Shown piece by piece: positions 44,708 to 52,595 of a DNA stretch of 64,000 nucleotides. A program made the position numbers and the translations under genes. Numbering within the stretch: the first letter of the stretch is position 1; every line of letters starts with the position of its first letter. The stretch lies in NCBI GenBank assembly GCA_949425635.1, contig CASPWD010000004.1:123175-187174 (forward strand), written 5' to 3'. The DNA comes from an uncultured Bacilli bacterium (GTDB lineage: Bacteria; Bacillota_I; Bacilli_A; RF39; UBA660). A model generated the notes under the pieces. It ran no database searches. It was given only the letters and a program-made list of their open reading frames with translations, and had not been told where the DNA came from.

Positions 44708-45262
44708 ATGAATATGAAAAAAGAAAAAATGGATGAAAAAGTTGTTAAAGAAGACAATGTAATAAAGGAAGAAAGTAAAGTAAAAAAAGTAATAAAAGAA
44801 ATAGTTCCATACATTATTATATTAGTAGTAGTTGTTTTAATTAGAACTTATTTAGTTACCCCTATTATGGTAAATGGTCCTAGTATGCAACCAACACTTG
44901 ATGGTGGAGAAGTTATGATATTAAACAAAATTCCAAATTCATATGAAAGGTTTGAAGTAGTTGTAGTAGATATTGGTAATGAAGATATTATAAAGAGAGT
45001 TATTGCATTACCTGGAGAAACTATAGCTTGTGAACATGGTATTGTCTACGTTAATGATAGGAAGCAAGAAGAAGAATATAGCAAAGGTATAACAAGTGAT
45101 TTTGAGAAGGTTACTTTAGGAGAAGATGAATACTTTGTTATGGGTGATAATAGAGAAGACTCTTTAGATAGTAGAAGACTTGGATCTTTTAAAAAAGAAC
45201 AAATTAAGGGTTCAACTAGTATAATCTTATTTCCTTTTAATAAAATAGGAAGTATTAACTAA
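44708..45262 (+). CDS. lepB: Signal peptidase I
   Basis: A 184-residue type I signal peptidase with an N-terminal cytoplasmic region rich in K/E, one membrane helix (about 33-52), catalytic Ser59 in NGPSMQP and Lys96 in IIKRVIALPGE, then the GDNREDSLDSRRLG box. It removes signal peptides on the outer face of the membrane. GTGGAG precedes ATG 44708; the upstream ATG at 44684 has no such site. This catalytically complete enzyme contrasts with the inactive homologue at 48566. Confidence 0.92.
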   Translation: MNMKKEKMDEKVVKEDNVIKEESKVKKVIKEIVPYIIILVVVVLIRTYLVTPIMVNGPSMQPTLDGGEVMILNKIPNSYERFEVVVVDIGNEDIIKRVIALPGETIACEHGIVYVNDRKQEEEYSKGITSDFEKVTLGEDEYFVMGDNREDSLDSRRLGSFKKEQIKGSTSIILFPFNKIGSIN

Positions 45263-45346
45263 AAATTAAAAAGTATGTACACTTTAAGAAATTGAGAAAA
45301 ATAAATAATCTTAGTTTAGATTAAAAATAAATGGAGAAATAAAAAT

Positions 45347-45862
45347 ATGGCTTATAATGAATATATAGATACTTTTTTATGTTCACAAAGTACTGGAGCA
45401 TATCATATGATTGTTTTTGATATAGTGAATAGTAAAAGTATTAATCCAAGTGAGAGAAAAATTATTCAAAGAAAATTAATAGAGTTAATGCGATTGGTTT
45501 TTAATTATCTTAGTAATTTAGAAAAAATAACTGGTAAAGATATTTTAATTAAAGATCAAAATTTTTATAGATTATGGGAGCAGAAAGAAGGAAATGTTGG
45601 GTATTTAATGGATCCTATATTATTTGGAGATTGTTTAGGTTTTACAATTTATCGAGACTCTTTAGATAAAGATTCGGTTATAGAAATATTTAACAGATAC
45701 AAAGAGCAACTTGGAATAAATGTAGATTTTCATATCGCAGATGGTTATTATGAAACAAATGATTATAGTTTAGGAAAGGAAAAATGCTTTAGAGGTTATT
45801 GTTTTCAAATATTGGAGACAGCTCATAAAAGAGAAACAGAAACAGCTCTGAAAAAAATGTAA
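45347..45862 (+). CDS. Uncharacterised protein (SatD/cyclase-like N-terminus?)
   Basis: A 171-residue cytoplasmic protein. YHMIVFDIVNSKSINPSERKI faintly resembles the start of SatD-type proteins and nucleotide-cyclase-like folds (a strand ending in D.vnSK, then a long helix). I do not recognise the family. A GGAG lies about 12 nt upstream of the ATG. It stands between signal peptidase I and the pilus genes. DCLGFTIYRDS and FHIADGYYETNDY are other candidate active-site-like stretches. Confidence 0.4.
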   Translation: MAYNEYIDTFLCSQSTGAYHMIVFDIVNSKSINPSERKIIQRKLIELMRLVFNYLSNLEKITGKDILIKDQNFYRLWEQKEGNVGYLMDPILFGDCLGFTIYRDSLDKDSVIEIFNRYKEQLGINVDFHIADGYYETNDYSLGKEKCFRGYCFQILETAHKRETETALKKM

Positions 45863-45978
45863 ATAGTACAAGAAAAAATATATTTATTAAATGTTAATTC
45901 TAGAAAAAGGTTAATTAATTTAGAAAGATAGGAAATATTAATATTTACTATTTTTTTTATGGAAAAAAATTATATATT

Positions 45979-45987
45979 TGATATAAT
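45979..45987 (+). promoter_or_regulatory. Extended -10 promoter upstream of the pilus region
   Basis: TGATATAAT, followed by GAGAGGAGTG ribosome-binding site and ATG-GCG-TAA at 46022. It may drive the pilus genes 270 nt downstream. Confidence 0.5.
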
Positions 45988-46021
45988 ATTATCGTAAATT
46001 TTATGTTGAGAGGAGTGAATA

Positions 46022-46200
46022 ATGGCGTAACTAAGTAAAAGTTTTAATTTATAAGAATGATGATGGAAAAATCATTACAAATTCATTTTTATAATGGTAA
46101 TAGTAAGAATATTACAAATGACATTTTTATGCAACTTACAAGAATAGATTGGCATAATAGTAAAAACTATATTTTTAAAAATATTTTTTCTTATTGCTGA
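46022..46200 (+). pseudogene. Possible broken small gene in the pilus leader
   Basis: Strong expression signals (extended -10, GAGAGGAGTG, ATG at 46022) lead straight into a stop after two codons. Codons in two frames then look protein-like: 46035-46094 (VKVLIYKNDDGKIITNSFL) and 46057-46200, the latter an open frame of 47 residues ending NYIFKNIFSYC. A frameshift near 46085-46092 would join them. It may be a decayed gene, or a leader region whose ATG-GCG-TAA is regulatory. Weak evidence. Confidence 0.3.
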
Positions 46201-46257
46201 TACATTATCAGTAATAGATGTAAATCAAAAAATTAATAATTAAATGGAGGAATAATA

Positions 46258-48543
46258 ATGAAATTTACTAAAAAATTAATTGATTCAAAATATGTAAAGA
46301 AAATTATATGTATTTCAATGGCATTGTTTCTTGTGTTTAAATTAATAGCTCCAACTTTTGTATATGCAGATATTAATAGATTCAGAGTTTCAACATCTGA
46401 AGAATTTATTGAAGCTGTTAAAAAGATTAATGATGGAGCTGACGATGCAGAATATGTAATAGAAATGTTAAATGATATTAAAATTACAAGTAGAGTATTT
46501 CTTAATCATAACTCTTCGTTAGAGTTTAAAAAAGGCAAAACAACAATTTACGGAAATAATTTTGTTCTGAATTCATCTTATCCTACTGATACTTTGATTC
46601 AGGTAACCGATAATGCTATTGTAAATCTTGGTTCAGCAGACGAACCTGAAAAAAGCAAATTATTTGTGAATGAAACAGATGCAACAACTACTACTCATCC
46701 TGACCTTTTGGGAATAGTAGATTCAGCAACTGTTAATGTTTATGATGGTGTTGTTTTCCAAAATAATAGTCCAATTGGTAGACCAGGTGGAGCGATTTCT
46801 GTTGGAGAATTATCTGAAGAAACAAATGCAAAATTAAATATGTATGGTGGAATAATTAGAAATTGTAAAGAGACATTTGTTGGCTATGGTGGAGCTGTTT
46901 TTGTTGGCCCTGGTTCAACATTTACTATGAATGGTGGTATAATCGAAAATAATACGTCTAATTATGGTGGAGGAGTCTTTAATGTGGGCAACTTTACTAT
47001 GAATGGCGGAGTTATTCAAAATAATGTGGCTACTCTAAGCGCTGATGATATTTACTCAGAAGGAAATATGCAACTAAACGTTGCTGCAAATAAAGATAAT
47101 GGTTTTGGTAAGCTTTTATCAACTAACAAACAAATTAATGGATGGTTTGTTGATTTAGATGATGCTTGGAATGGATTAGAACGCTGGACTGAAGAAGATT
47201 ATGTTGAGATAACTCCTGAAGACGCATCTAACTCTGAAGCTATTGGACTTAAGGCTGCACATACTTCAAATGTTAATGTAATATTTAACGTGAATTCTGG
47301 TGTATGGAATGATTCAAGTGATAAATTTGTAGAAAGTTCAAATAATACATATTTAGAAAGTATTCCAGCTGGAAGTACTTCTGCTAAACCTGTTGAACCT
47401 ACAAAGACAGATTATGTATTCCTTGGTTGGTATACTAAAGATGGTGAGGAATATAATTTTGATACTGTAGTAAATGAAGATATTACACTTTATGCAAAAT
47501 GGAAATACAATAATTATAAAGATTATGTAATACTTGATAAAACTTATATAATAGCAGATGGATTTACTGGAGCTGGAGAAATTATTACATCTGATGGAAA
47601 AATTAAAGAAGATGTTACTTTAGCAATTGAATCTTATAATAGCTTTAATAGAGAAGTTGGTAAAACTGACATTCCTGCATTTGCAGAGAGTGAATATAAA
47701 TTTACAACTGGTATTGGTGCCGATGAAATTCAAATTGCACTTCCTGATTTTAGTGGTTATGGTATTGGAGATTATTGGTATAAAGTAACTGAAATTACAG
47801 GAGATACAGCAGGTGTTACATATGATACAAACGAGTATTTTATGCATATTGTTGTAGCCCATGTTGATCCTTTAAATCCTGATGATTATGGAGTTACTCA
47901 AATAACATTACATAAGAGTGCACCAAATGAAGATGGAACTTATGTAAATAATGAAAGTGAAAAATCAACAGGTGTTACAAATAATTATGCTGCAGGTTCA
48001 ATTTTAGTAACAAAAGATATTAAAGGTAACTTTGCTGATCGTACAAAGAAATTTGATATTGTAGTAACTTTTAATGCACCTGAAGGAAAAACTGTTAAAA
48101 GTGATATTTATTATAGTGATGGAACAGTTGCAGTTGCAGCTGATGCTTGGAATGATTCCGTAGCAGAAGTTACAATTGAGCTTGGTTTAGGTGACGTTGT
48201 TGAATTTAAAAATATTCCTGCTGGTGTAACATATACAGTAGCAGAAAAGGATTATTCTTTAGAAGGATATGAAAATCCTGTATATACAATTGATAACGAA
48301 GAAGATGGCGATGTCATAAATACAGGTAGTGAATGGAGTGCAAATGGTGTACAAGGTACAATTACTGATGATGCCGATAAAATAACAATTACAAATGAAA
48401 AGAATGCTACAATTGATGTAGGTGTATTCTTCGAAAATTCACCATTTGTTGCACTTATTTTAATGTCTGGCGCTATGTTAGTAGTTATGATTGTTGCAAG
48501 ACGTCGCAAAGTAATTGATGAAGAACAATTACTTGGTATGTAA
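46258..48543 (+). CDS. Isopeptide-type major pilin / cell-wall adhesin (Spy0128/FctA-like)
   Basis: A 761-residue surface protein. Signal peptide about 1-38; a right-handed beta-helix-like region (about 55-265) with repeats of MYGGIIRNC, MNGGIIENNTSNYGGG and MNGGVIQNN; an InlB B-repeat (about 345-420, KTDYVFLGWYTKDGEEYNFD); a Spy0128/FctA-type pilin domain (about 420-580, with YKVTEITGDTAGVTYDTNEY); and a DUF7601-like domain (about 580-720). The C-terminus has a hydrophobic segment and RRRK but no LPxTG; TIDVGVFFENSP occupies that place. GGAGG precedes the ATG. Followed by a SipA-like protein and sortases. Confidence 0.75.
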   Translation: MKFTKKLIDSKYVKKIICISMALFLVFKLIAPTFVYADINRFRVSTSEEFIEAVKKINDGADDAEYVIEMLNDIKITSRVFLNHNSSLEFKKGKTTIYGNNFVLNSSYPTDTLIQVTDNAIVNLGSADEPEKSKLFVNETDATTTTHPDLLGIVDSATVNVYDGVVFQNNSPIGRPGGAISVGELSEETNAKLNMYGGIIRNCKETFVGYGGAVFVGPGSTFTMNGGIIENNTSNYGGGVFNVGNFTMNGGVIQNNVATLSADDIYSEGNMQLNVAANKDNGFGKLLSTNKQINGWFVDLDDAWNGLERWTEEDYVEITPEDASNSEAIGLKAAHTSNVNVIFNVNSGVWNDSSDKFVESSNNTYLESIPAGSTSAKPVEPTKTDYVFLGWYTKDGEEYNFDTVVNEDITLYAKWKYNNYKDYVILDKTYIIADGFTGAGEIITSDGKIKEDVTLAIESYNSFNREVGKTDIPAFAESEYKFTTGIGADEIQIALPDFSGYGIGDYWYKVTEITGDTAGVTYDTNEYFMHIVVAHVDPLNPDDYGVTQITLHKSAPNEDGTYVNNESEKSTGVTNNYAAGSILVTKDIKGNFADRTKKFDIVVTFNAPEGKTVKSDIYYSDGTVAVAADAWNDSVAEVTIELGLGDVVEFKNIPAGVTYTVAEKDYSLEGYENPVYTIDNEEDGDVINTGSEWSANGVQGTITDDADKITITNEKNATIDVGVFFENSPFVALILMSGAMLVVMIVARRRKVIDEEQLLGM

Positions 48544-48565
48544 CAAAATTAAAAAGGAAGAATCT

Positions 48566-49123
48566 ATGAAAAAACAAATAAACAAAGAGGATGTTTTAAC
48601 CTCACTAACTGATGATCAAAAGAAAGAAGCTGCTATAAAAAGAGCGAATAAAAGACTTATCTTTGATACTGTCAGAATGATTATTATTCTCGTTGTTGCT
48701 ATAGTAATATTTTTGATATTTTTTGGTCTTAAAGTTGTTGATGGTAACGGAATGTATCCTGCTTTGATGGATGGTGATTTGACATTAACATATAGTAAGG
48801 CTAAATATGTAAAAAACGATGTTGTATTTTACAAAGTTGATGGGAAAGAATATTGTGGCAGAGTTGTTGCAAAAGCTGGTGATAGTATTAGTTTTTCCGA
48901 CGATGGTAAATTTTATGTTAATGGTATGGTGCAATCAGAAAGAATTGCATTCCCTACAAATATTTCTGAAAATGCAGAGAAAAAAATGATTGTTCCTGAT
49001 AATAGCGTATATATATTAGGTGATTATAGAACATCTTGTGTTGATAGTAGAACTTTAGGATTTATTTCATTAGATGATGTTGATTCGAAAGTAATTGCAC
49101 TTTTACGTCATAAAAAAATATAA
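48566..49123 (+). CDS. SipA-like pilus-associated signal peptidase homologue, catalytically inactive
   Basis: A 185-residue protein with the signal peptidase I fold: membrane helix about 35-54, then DGNGMYPALMDGD, EYCGRVVAKAGD and LGDYRTSCVDSRTLG, which align with the catalytic Ser, catalytic Lys and GD.r..S.DSR boxes. The nucleophile serine is Gly62 and the general-base lysine is Gly98, so no peptidase activity is expected. In group A Streptococcus the pilus protein SipA likewise lacks the Ser-Lys dyad and is needed for pilus polymerisation. AAGGAAG precedes ATG 48566. Gene order pilin-SipA-class B sortase supports that role. Confidence 0.8.
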   Translation: MKKQINKEDVLTSLTDDQKKEAAIKRANKRLIFDTVRMIIILVVAIVIFLIFFGLKVVDGNGMYPALMDGDLTLTYSKAKYVKNDVVFYKVDGKEYCGRVVAKAGDSISFSDDGKFYVNGMVQSERIAFPTNISENAEKKMIVPDNSVYILGDYRTSCVDSRTLGFISLDDVDSKVIALLRHKKI

Positions 49124-49145
49124 TATTATGGAAAGTTTGATTAAA

Positions 49146-50042
49146 ATGAAAATACTTAAAGCATTAAATTGGACATTATCTCGTATTATTATTTTATTAA
49201 CGGTTATTATTTTACTTTTATCAGGTTATGTAATTTGGTCGAATCATAGAACATATGAGGACTTGAGAAATGTATATGATAATCTTATTCAGGTAAAACC
49301 TAATGAAGATAGTGACATTAAAAGTGGATTTAATGAATTGAAAGAAATCAATCCTGATGTTTATGGTTGGATAACTCTTGATGGTACAAAAATTGATTAT
49401 CCAATTTTACAAGGGGAAAATAATTTAGAATATATTGACAAAGATGTTTATGGAAATTTCTCACTTGCAGGAAGTATTTTCCTTGATAGTAGAAATCGTA
49501 ATGATTTTAAAGATTCTTATTCTCTTACTTATGGTCACCATATGAGTAATCATTTAATGTTTGGTGACTTGGACTTATACAAGGATAAAGAATTCTTTGA
49601 AACGAATAGAACTGCTACACTTATGAGTGAAACAGATATAACAAAAATGACTGTTTTAGCAGTTCTTCAAGTTCCAGATAGTACAGATGAAATTTTTGAC
49701 CCATCAATGTGGGGAAATGATTTAACAAATCTTGGAAAATATATTCAAGATAATGCTGTGCATATTTGGGATGATGCTATAAAAGAACTTCTTCTAAATC
49801 CAACAACTACACAAGCTGTTGCTCTTGCAACATGTTCAGATGGTAGTACTGGGGATAGGACGGTAGTTATTCTTATAGCACATCGTGATATAGTATCAGA
49901 AGATACACCTCCAGATACAGGAGATTCGATATTTAATTCACCAATATTTTGGATAATATCAATTGTGATATCTTTAATCGGATTAATCGTATTTGGAATA
50001 CTACTTTTAAAAAATTCAGATAAAAAAAAGAGGTCAGATTAG
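49146..50042 (+). CDS. Class B pilus sortase with C-terminal sorting-signal-like tail
   Basis: A 298-residue class B sortase: N-terminal membrane helix (about 10-30), DVYGWITLDGTKIDYPILQG, catalytic His in LTYGHHMSNHLMFGD, Cys in LATCSDG, Arg in GDRTVVIL. After the catalytic domain come TPPDTGDSIFNSP, a second hydrophobic helix and KKKRSD, laid out like a cell-wall sorting signal and matching the spacing of the pilin tail. The start is uncertain: ATG 49146 has a weak GGAAAG, ATG 49128 has none. The stop codon overlaps the convergent sortase by four bases. By analogy with streptococcal SrtC it should polymerise the pilin. Confidence 0.82.
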   Translation: MKILKALNWTLSRIIILLTVIILLLSGYVIWSNHRTYEDLRNVYDNLIQVKPNEDSDIKSGFNELKEINPDVYGWITLDGTKIDYPILQGENNLEYIDKDVYGNFSLAGSIFLDSRNRNDFKDSYSLTYGHHMSNHLMFGDLDLYKDKEFFETNRTATLMSETDITKMTVLAVLQVPDSTDEIFDPSMWGNDLTNLGKYIQDNAVHIWDDAIKELLLNPTTTQAVALATCSDGSTGDRTVVILIAHRDIVSEDTPPDTGDSIFNSPIFWIISIVISLIGLIVFGILLLKNSDKKKRSD

Positions 50043-50057
50043 TCTGATCTCTTTTTT
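50024..50057. terminator. Bidirectional terminator overlapping both sortase stop codons
   Basis: Near-palindrome AAAAAAGAGGTCAGA/TCTGATCTCTTTTTT with a TTAG loop. It encodes the last residues of both convergent sortases, which is why both proteins end KKRSD. Confidence 0.9.
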
Positions 50058-50776
50058 GCTATAATTACAAGTCTGCCGTTTTTTAAAGTGTATTCACAGG
50101 TTGATAATGTGAGTAATTTCGTATCATCATCAATTGTTGTATTATTACTCCAAATTGAATATTGTTCAGCTGTTGCCAGATATTTCTTGGCAGTAATATT
50201 ATCAAATGAAGTGTATTTATAATACGGGAATTTTTTTGCCTCTAATTCAGATATCTTGAATACCATTATTACATCATAAATATCTGATGTTGTAAGTGTA
50301 TTAAAAGTAATATGGTGATTTTCTTCACGAAATTGTGATGATTTAAATTTTTGAAGGTCAGAAAACATAGTACCATTTTTCATATTATGACTGAAAATTA
50401 TTATATTATCTCCATTTGGAATTGAGGAAGTTGCTGCGGCAAAAGGTATTCCACTTTTATCTTCCTCTTTATAGAAATTATGTTTAAGATAAAATTCAGG
50501 ATTGTATGGACTTTGCATAACAGGGTAATCTATATTTGTTCCATCAATAGTTAACCATCCAACAAAATCACTATTTTTTTCTTTCAGCTTTAAATATTTT
50601 TTATTTTCTGTCTCTGCTTGAGATGGTGTATTTTCGATTAAAGATTTTAATTCTTCAAACTGTGAAAGTGTTTTTTTCTTTTCGTTATAAATTCTAAATA
50701 ATTGAAAAGTTGAAAATATCAATATACACATTAAAAGTAAGCTAATAATAACTAATATTTTTCTAGGTATTTGCAT
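50039..50776 (-). CDS. srtB: Class B sortase
   Basis: A 245-residue class B sortase of ordinary size: N-terminal membrane helix (about 7-27), DFVGWLTIDGTNIDYPVMQ, catalytic His in FSHNMKNGTMF, Cys in LSTCEY and Arg in NGRLVI, ending soon after. AAGGAGTG lies upstream of the ATG. It is convergent with the pilus sortase and shares its terminator. A second sortase in a pilus locus typically anchors the finished fibre to the wall or is the housekeeping enzyme; which applies here is not shown. Confidence 0.88.
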   Translation of the reverse strand: MQIPRKILVIISLLLMCILIFSTFQLFRIYNEKKKTLSQFEELKSLIENTPSQAETENKKYLKLKEKNSDFVGWLTIDGTNIDYPVMQSPYNPEFYLKHNFYKEEDKSGIPFAAATSSIPNGDNIIIFSHNMKNGTMFSDLQKFKSSQFREENHHITFNTLTTSDIYDVIMVFKISELEAKKFPYYKYTSFDNITAKKYLATAEQYSIWSNNTTIDDDTKLLTLSTCEYTLKNGRLVIIAKKRSD

Positions 50777-50998
50777 TTATAACACTCCTTCAAAAGTATT
50801 ATATAATTTTTTTATAAAGTTGTATAGTAAGGAAGGTTTGGCAAGTATGTAAGTATAAAAAGAAGAATTTTTTTAAATATGTTTACTTTTTGTAAGGGGA
50901 CTTATACAAAGCATTACTTAAAATAATAAATAAGTCTCATCTATATGTTTAAAAACGATAGGAAGAAGCAATTAAGATACTATAAAAACATAAAGTTA

Positions 50999-51007
50999 TG
51001 TTATAAT
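50999..51007 (+). promoter_or_regulatory. Extended -10 promoter of rbgA operon
   Basis: TGTTATAAT, 38 nt upstream of the ATG, with AAAAAGGAG as ribosome-binding site. Confidence 0.6.
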
Positions 51008-51045
51008 GATAAGGTAATTAACTCTATAGAAAAAGGAGATTTTTT

Positions 51046-51945
51046 ATGAAAAATAACAATAATAAAATTAATGACGAAAATGCTCGAAATTCAAACAATA
51101 TAAATTGGTATCCAGGGCATATGGCTAAAACTAAGAGATTAATTAAAGAAAAGTATGATTTAATTGATATAGTTTATGAAGTTATAGATGCTAGAATGCC
51201 AAAGTCATCTAAAATAAAAGATATAGATGAATTATTAAAAGATAAACCTAGAATACTTATTATGACTAAGAAAGATTTATGTGATTTAGAGGTTACTAAG
51301 AAGTGGATTAAGTATTATGAAGAATTAGGCTATTATGTTATATTAGCTGATTTATCACAAAATAATTCTGTTACGGAGATAGTTGATTTAACACATAAAA
51401 TTACAGCAGATTTACAAGAAAAGAGAGAACAAAAAGGTTTAGCTAAGAAAGAAATTAGAGCTTTAGTAATTGGAATACCTAATGTAGGTAAAAGTACTTT
51501 AATAAATAGACTTGCTGGTAAGAAAGTTGCAGTAATTGGAAATAATCCTGGAGTAACAAAGAATTTGTCTTGGTTAAAAACTAGTAGTAATATATTATTG
51601 TTAGATAGTCCTGGTATATTATGGCCTAAGTTAGCAGATGAAGAAGGAGCTTTAAACTTAGCCAGTTTATCGGCTATACCTTCAAGTATTTTACCAGTAG
51701 ATAAAGTTGCTATACATATTTTAAATAAATTAGATAAGTATTATCATGAGCAATTGAAGTCTAGATATAATTTAGATGAAGTAGACAATGATGATTTAGT
51801 TACCGTATATGAAACTATTGGTCGTAAAATGGGTGCCATTATATCAGGTGGAGAAGTAGATTATGATAGAGTTAGTAATCTAATATTAGAAGATATAAAA
51901 AATGAAAGAATAAAGAATATTACATTTGATAGGATTGATGATTAA
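51046..51945 (+). CDS. rbgA: Ribosome biogenesis GTPase RbgA (YlqF)
   Basis: A 299-residue circularly permuted GTPase: WYPGHMAKTKR at the N-terminus, G4 (MTKKDL, about residue 82) before G1 (GIPNVGKST, about 145) and G3 (DSPG). RbgA promotes late 50S assembly. The position upstream of rnhB is conserved in Bacilli, where rplS usually precedes it. The stop shares a base with the next gene. Confidence 0.95.
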   Translation: MKNNNNKINDENARNSNNINWYPGHMAKTKRLIKEKYDLIDIVYEVIDARMPKSSKIKDIDELLKDKPRILIMTKKDLCDLEVTKKWIKYYEELGYYVILADLSQNNSVTEIVDLTHKITADLQEKREQKGLAKKEIRALVIGIPNVGKSTLINRLAGKKVAVIGNNPGVTKNLSWLKTSSNILLLDSPGILWPKLADEEGALNLASLSAIPSSILPVDKVAIHILNKLDKYYHEQLKSRYNLDEVDNDDLVTVYETIGRKMGAIISGGEVDYDRVSNLILEDIKNERIKNITFDRIDD

Positions 51946-52595
51946 TGATAAATACAGAATTTCTAAATCTTTTTTATAGAAAACTTGATTTGGGAACAAT
52001 GCCACAAGATGTTCAAACAAGTTTTTTAGCTTCTATTACAAGATATTTGGATCATGGAAGAAAAGATGAAATAAACGGAAGAACTGTAGGTTTTGTTTCT
52101 AAACAATTAGATTCGTTAATAAATTTGTTGGAATGTATTGGATTTAGTAAACAAGAGATTGTGCAAGTTATAACTAATTTACCATCAATTTTAAATACTG
52201 TTGACGATTTATATCATAAATATTTGTTTTTAGGTATTTTAGAAAACGAAACTAATGATTTTAGAAAAGGAAAATTGTTATATAAGACAAAAGATTTTAT
52301 GGTTGGATTGACAAAAATGTATGCAAGATATAGACTTATTGAAGAGTCAGGTTATGACACATTTAGATGGAATTCACTTGTACATGCTAGTGATAAAGAA
52401 TTTGCGAGTATTTTTGTTAAAGGTGCTTATGATAAACCATATCAGTTGTTCGAAGCTGAGGGTGGAGTTTATGAATGGTTAAAAAAAGTTGATATAAATG
52501 ATTTAGATATAGATGAAATAAAAAGAATGCCTGTAAATGAGGAGTTGGTAGTAAAATATGAAGGAAAGAGTCAAGAAACAATACGAAGAAGTTGA
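51945..52595 (+). CDS. Uncharacterised helical protein between rbgA and rnhB
   Basis: A 216-residue, almost entirely helical protein without signal peptide. GFSKQEIVQVITNLPSILNT followed by YHKYLFLGILE has the rhythm of an mTERF-type repeat (short helix, P.iL, helix), a family of nucleic-acid-binding helical repeats; only about one to three units are apparent, so this is weak. It is coupled to rbgA (taATG) and overlaps rnhB by 38 bases. Function unknown; context suggests a link to ribosome assembly or RNA. Confidence 0.45.
   Translation: MINTEFLNLFYRKLDLGTMPQDVQTSFLASITRYLDHGRKDEINGRTVGFVSKQLDSLINLLECIGFSKQEIVQVITNLPSILNTVDDLYHKYLFLGILENETNDFRKGKLLYKTKDFMVGLTKMYARYRLIEESGYDTFRWNSLVHASDKEFASIFVKGAYDKPYQLFEAEGGVYEWLKKVDINDLDIDEIKRMPVNEELVVKYEGKSQETIRRS

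Noticed and set aside
46840..47045. Repeated MNGG-type DNA as a possible CRISPR-like or satellite repeat
   Set aside because: The repetition is in-frame protein repetition of a beta-helix-like region with diverged codons, not a DNA-level array.
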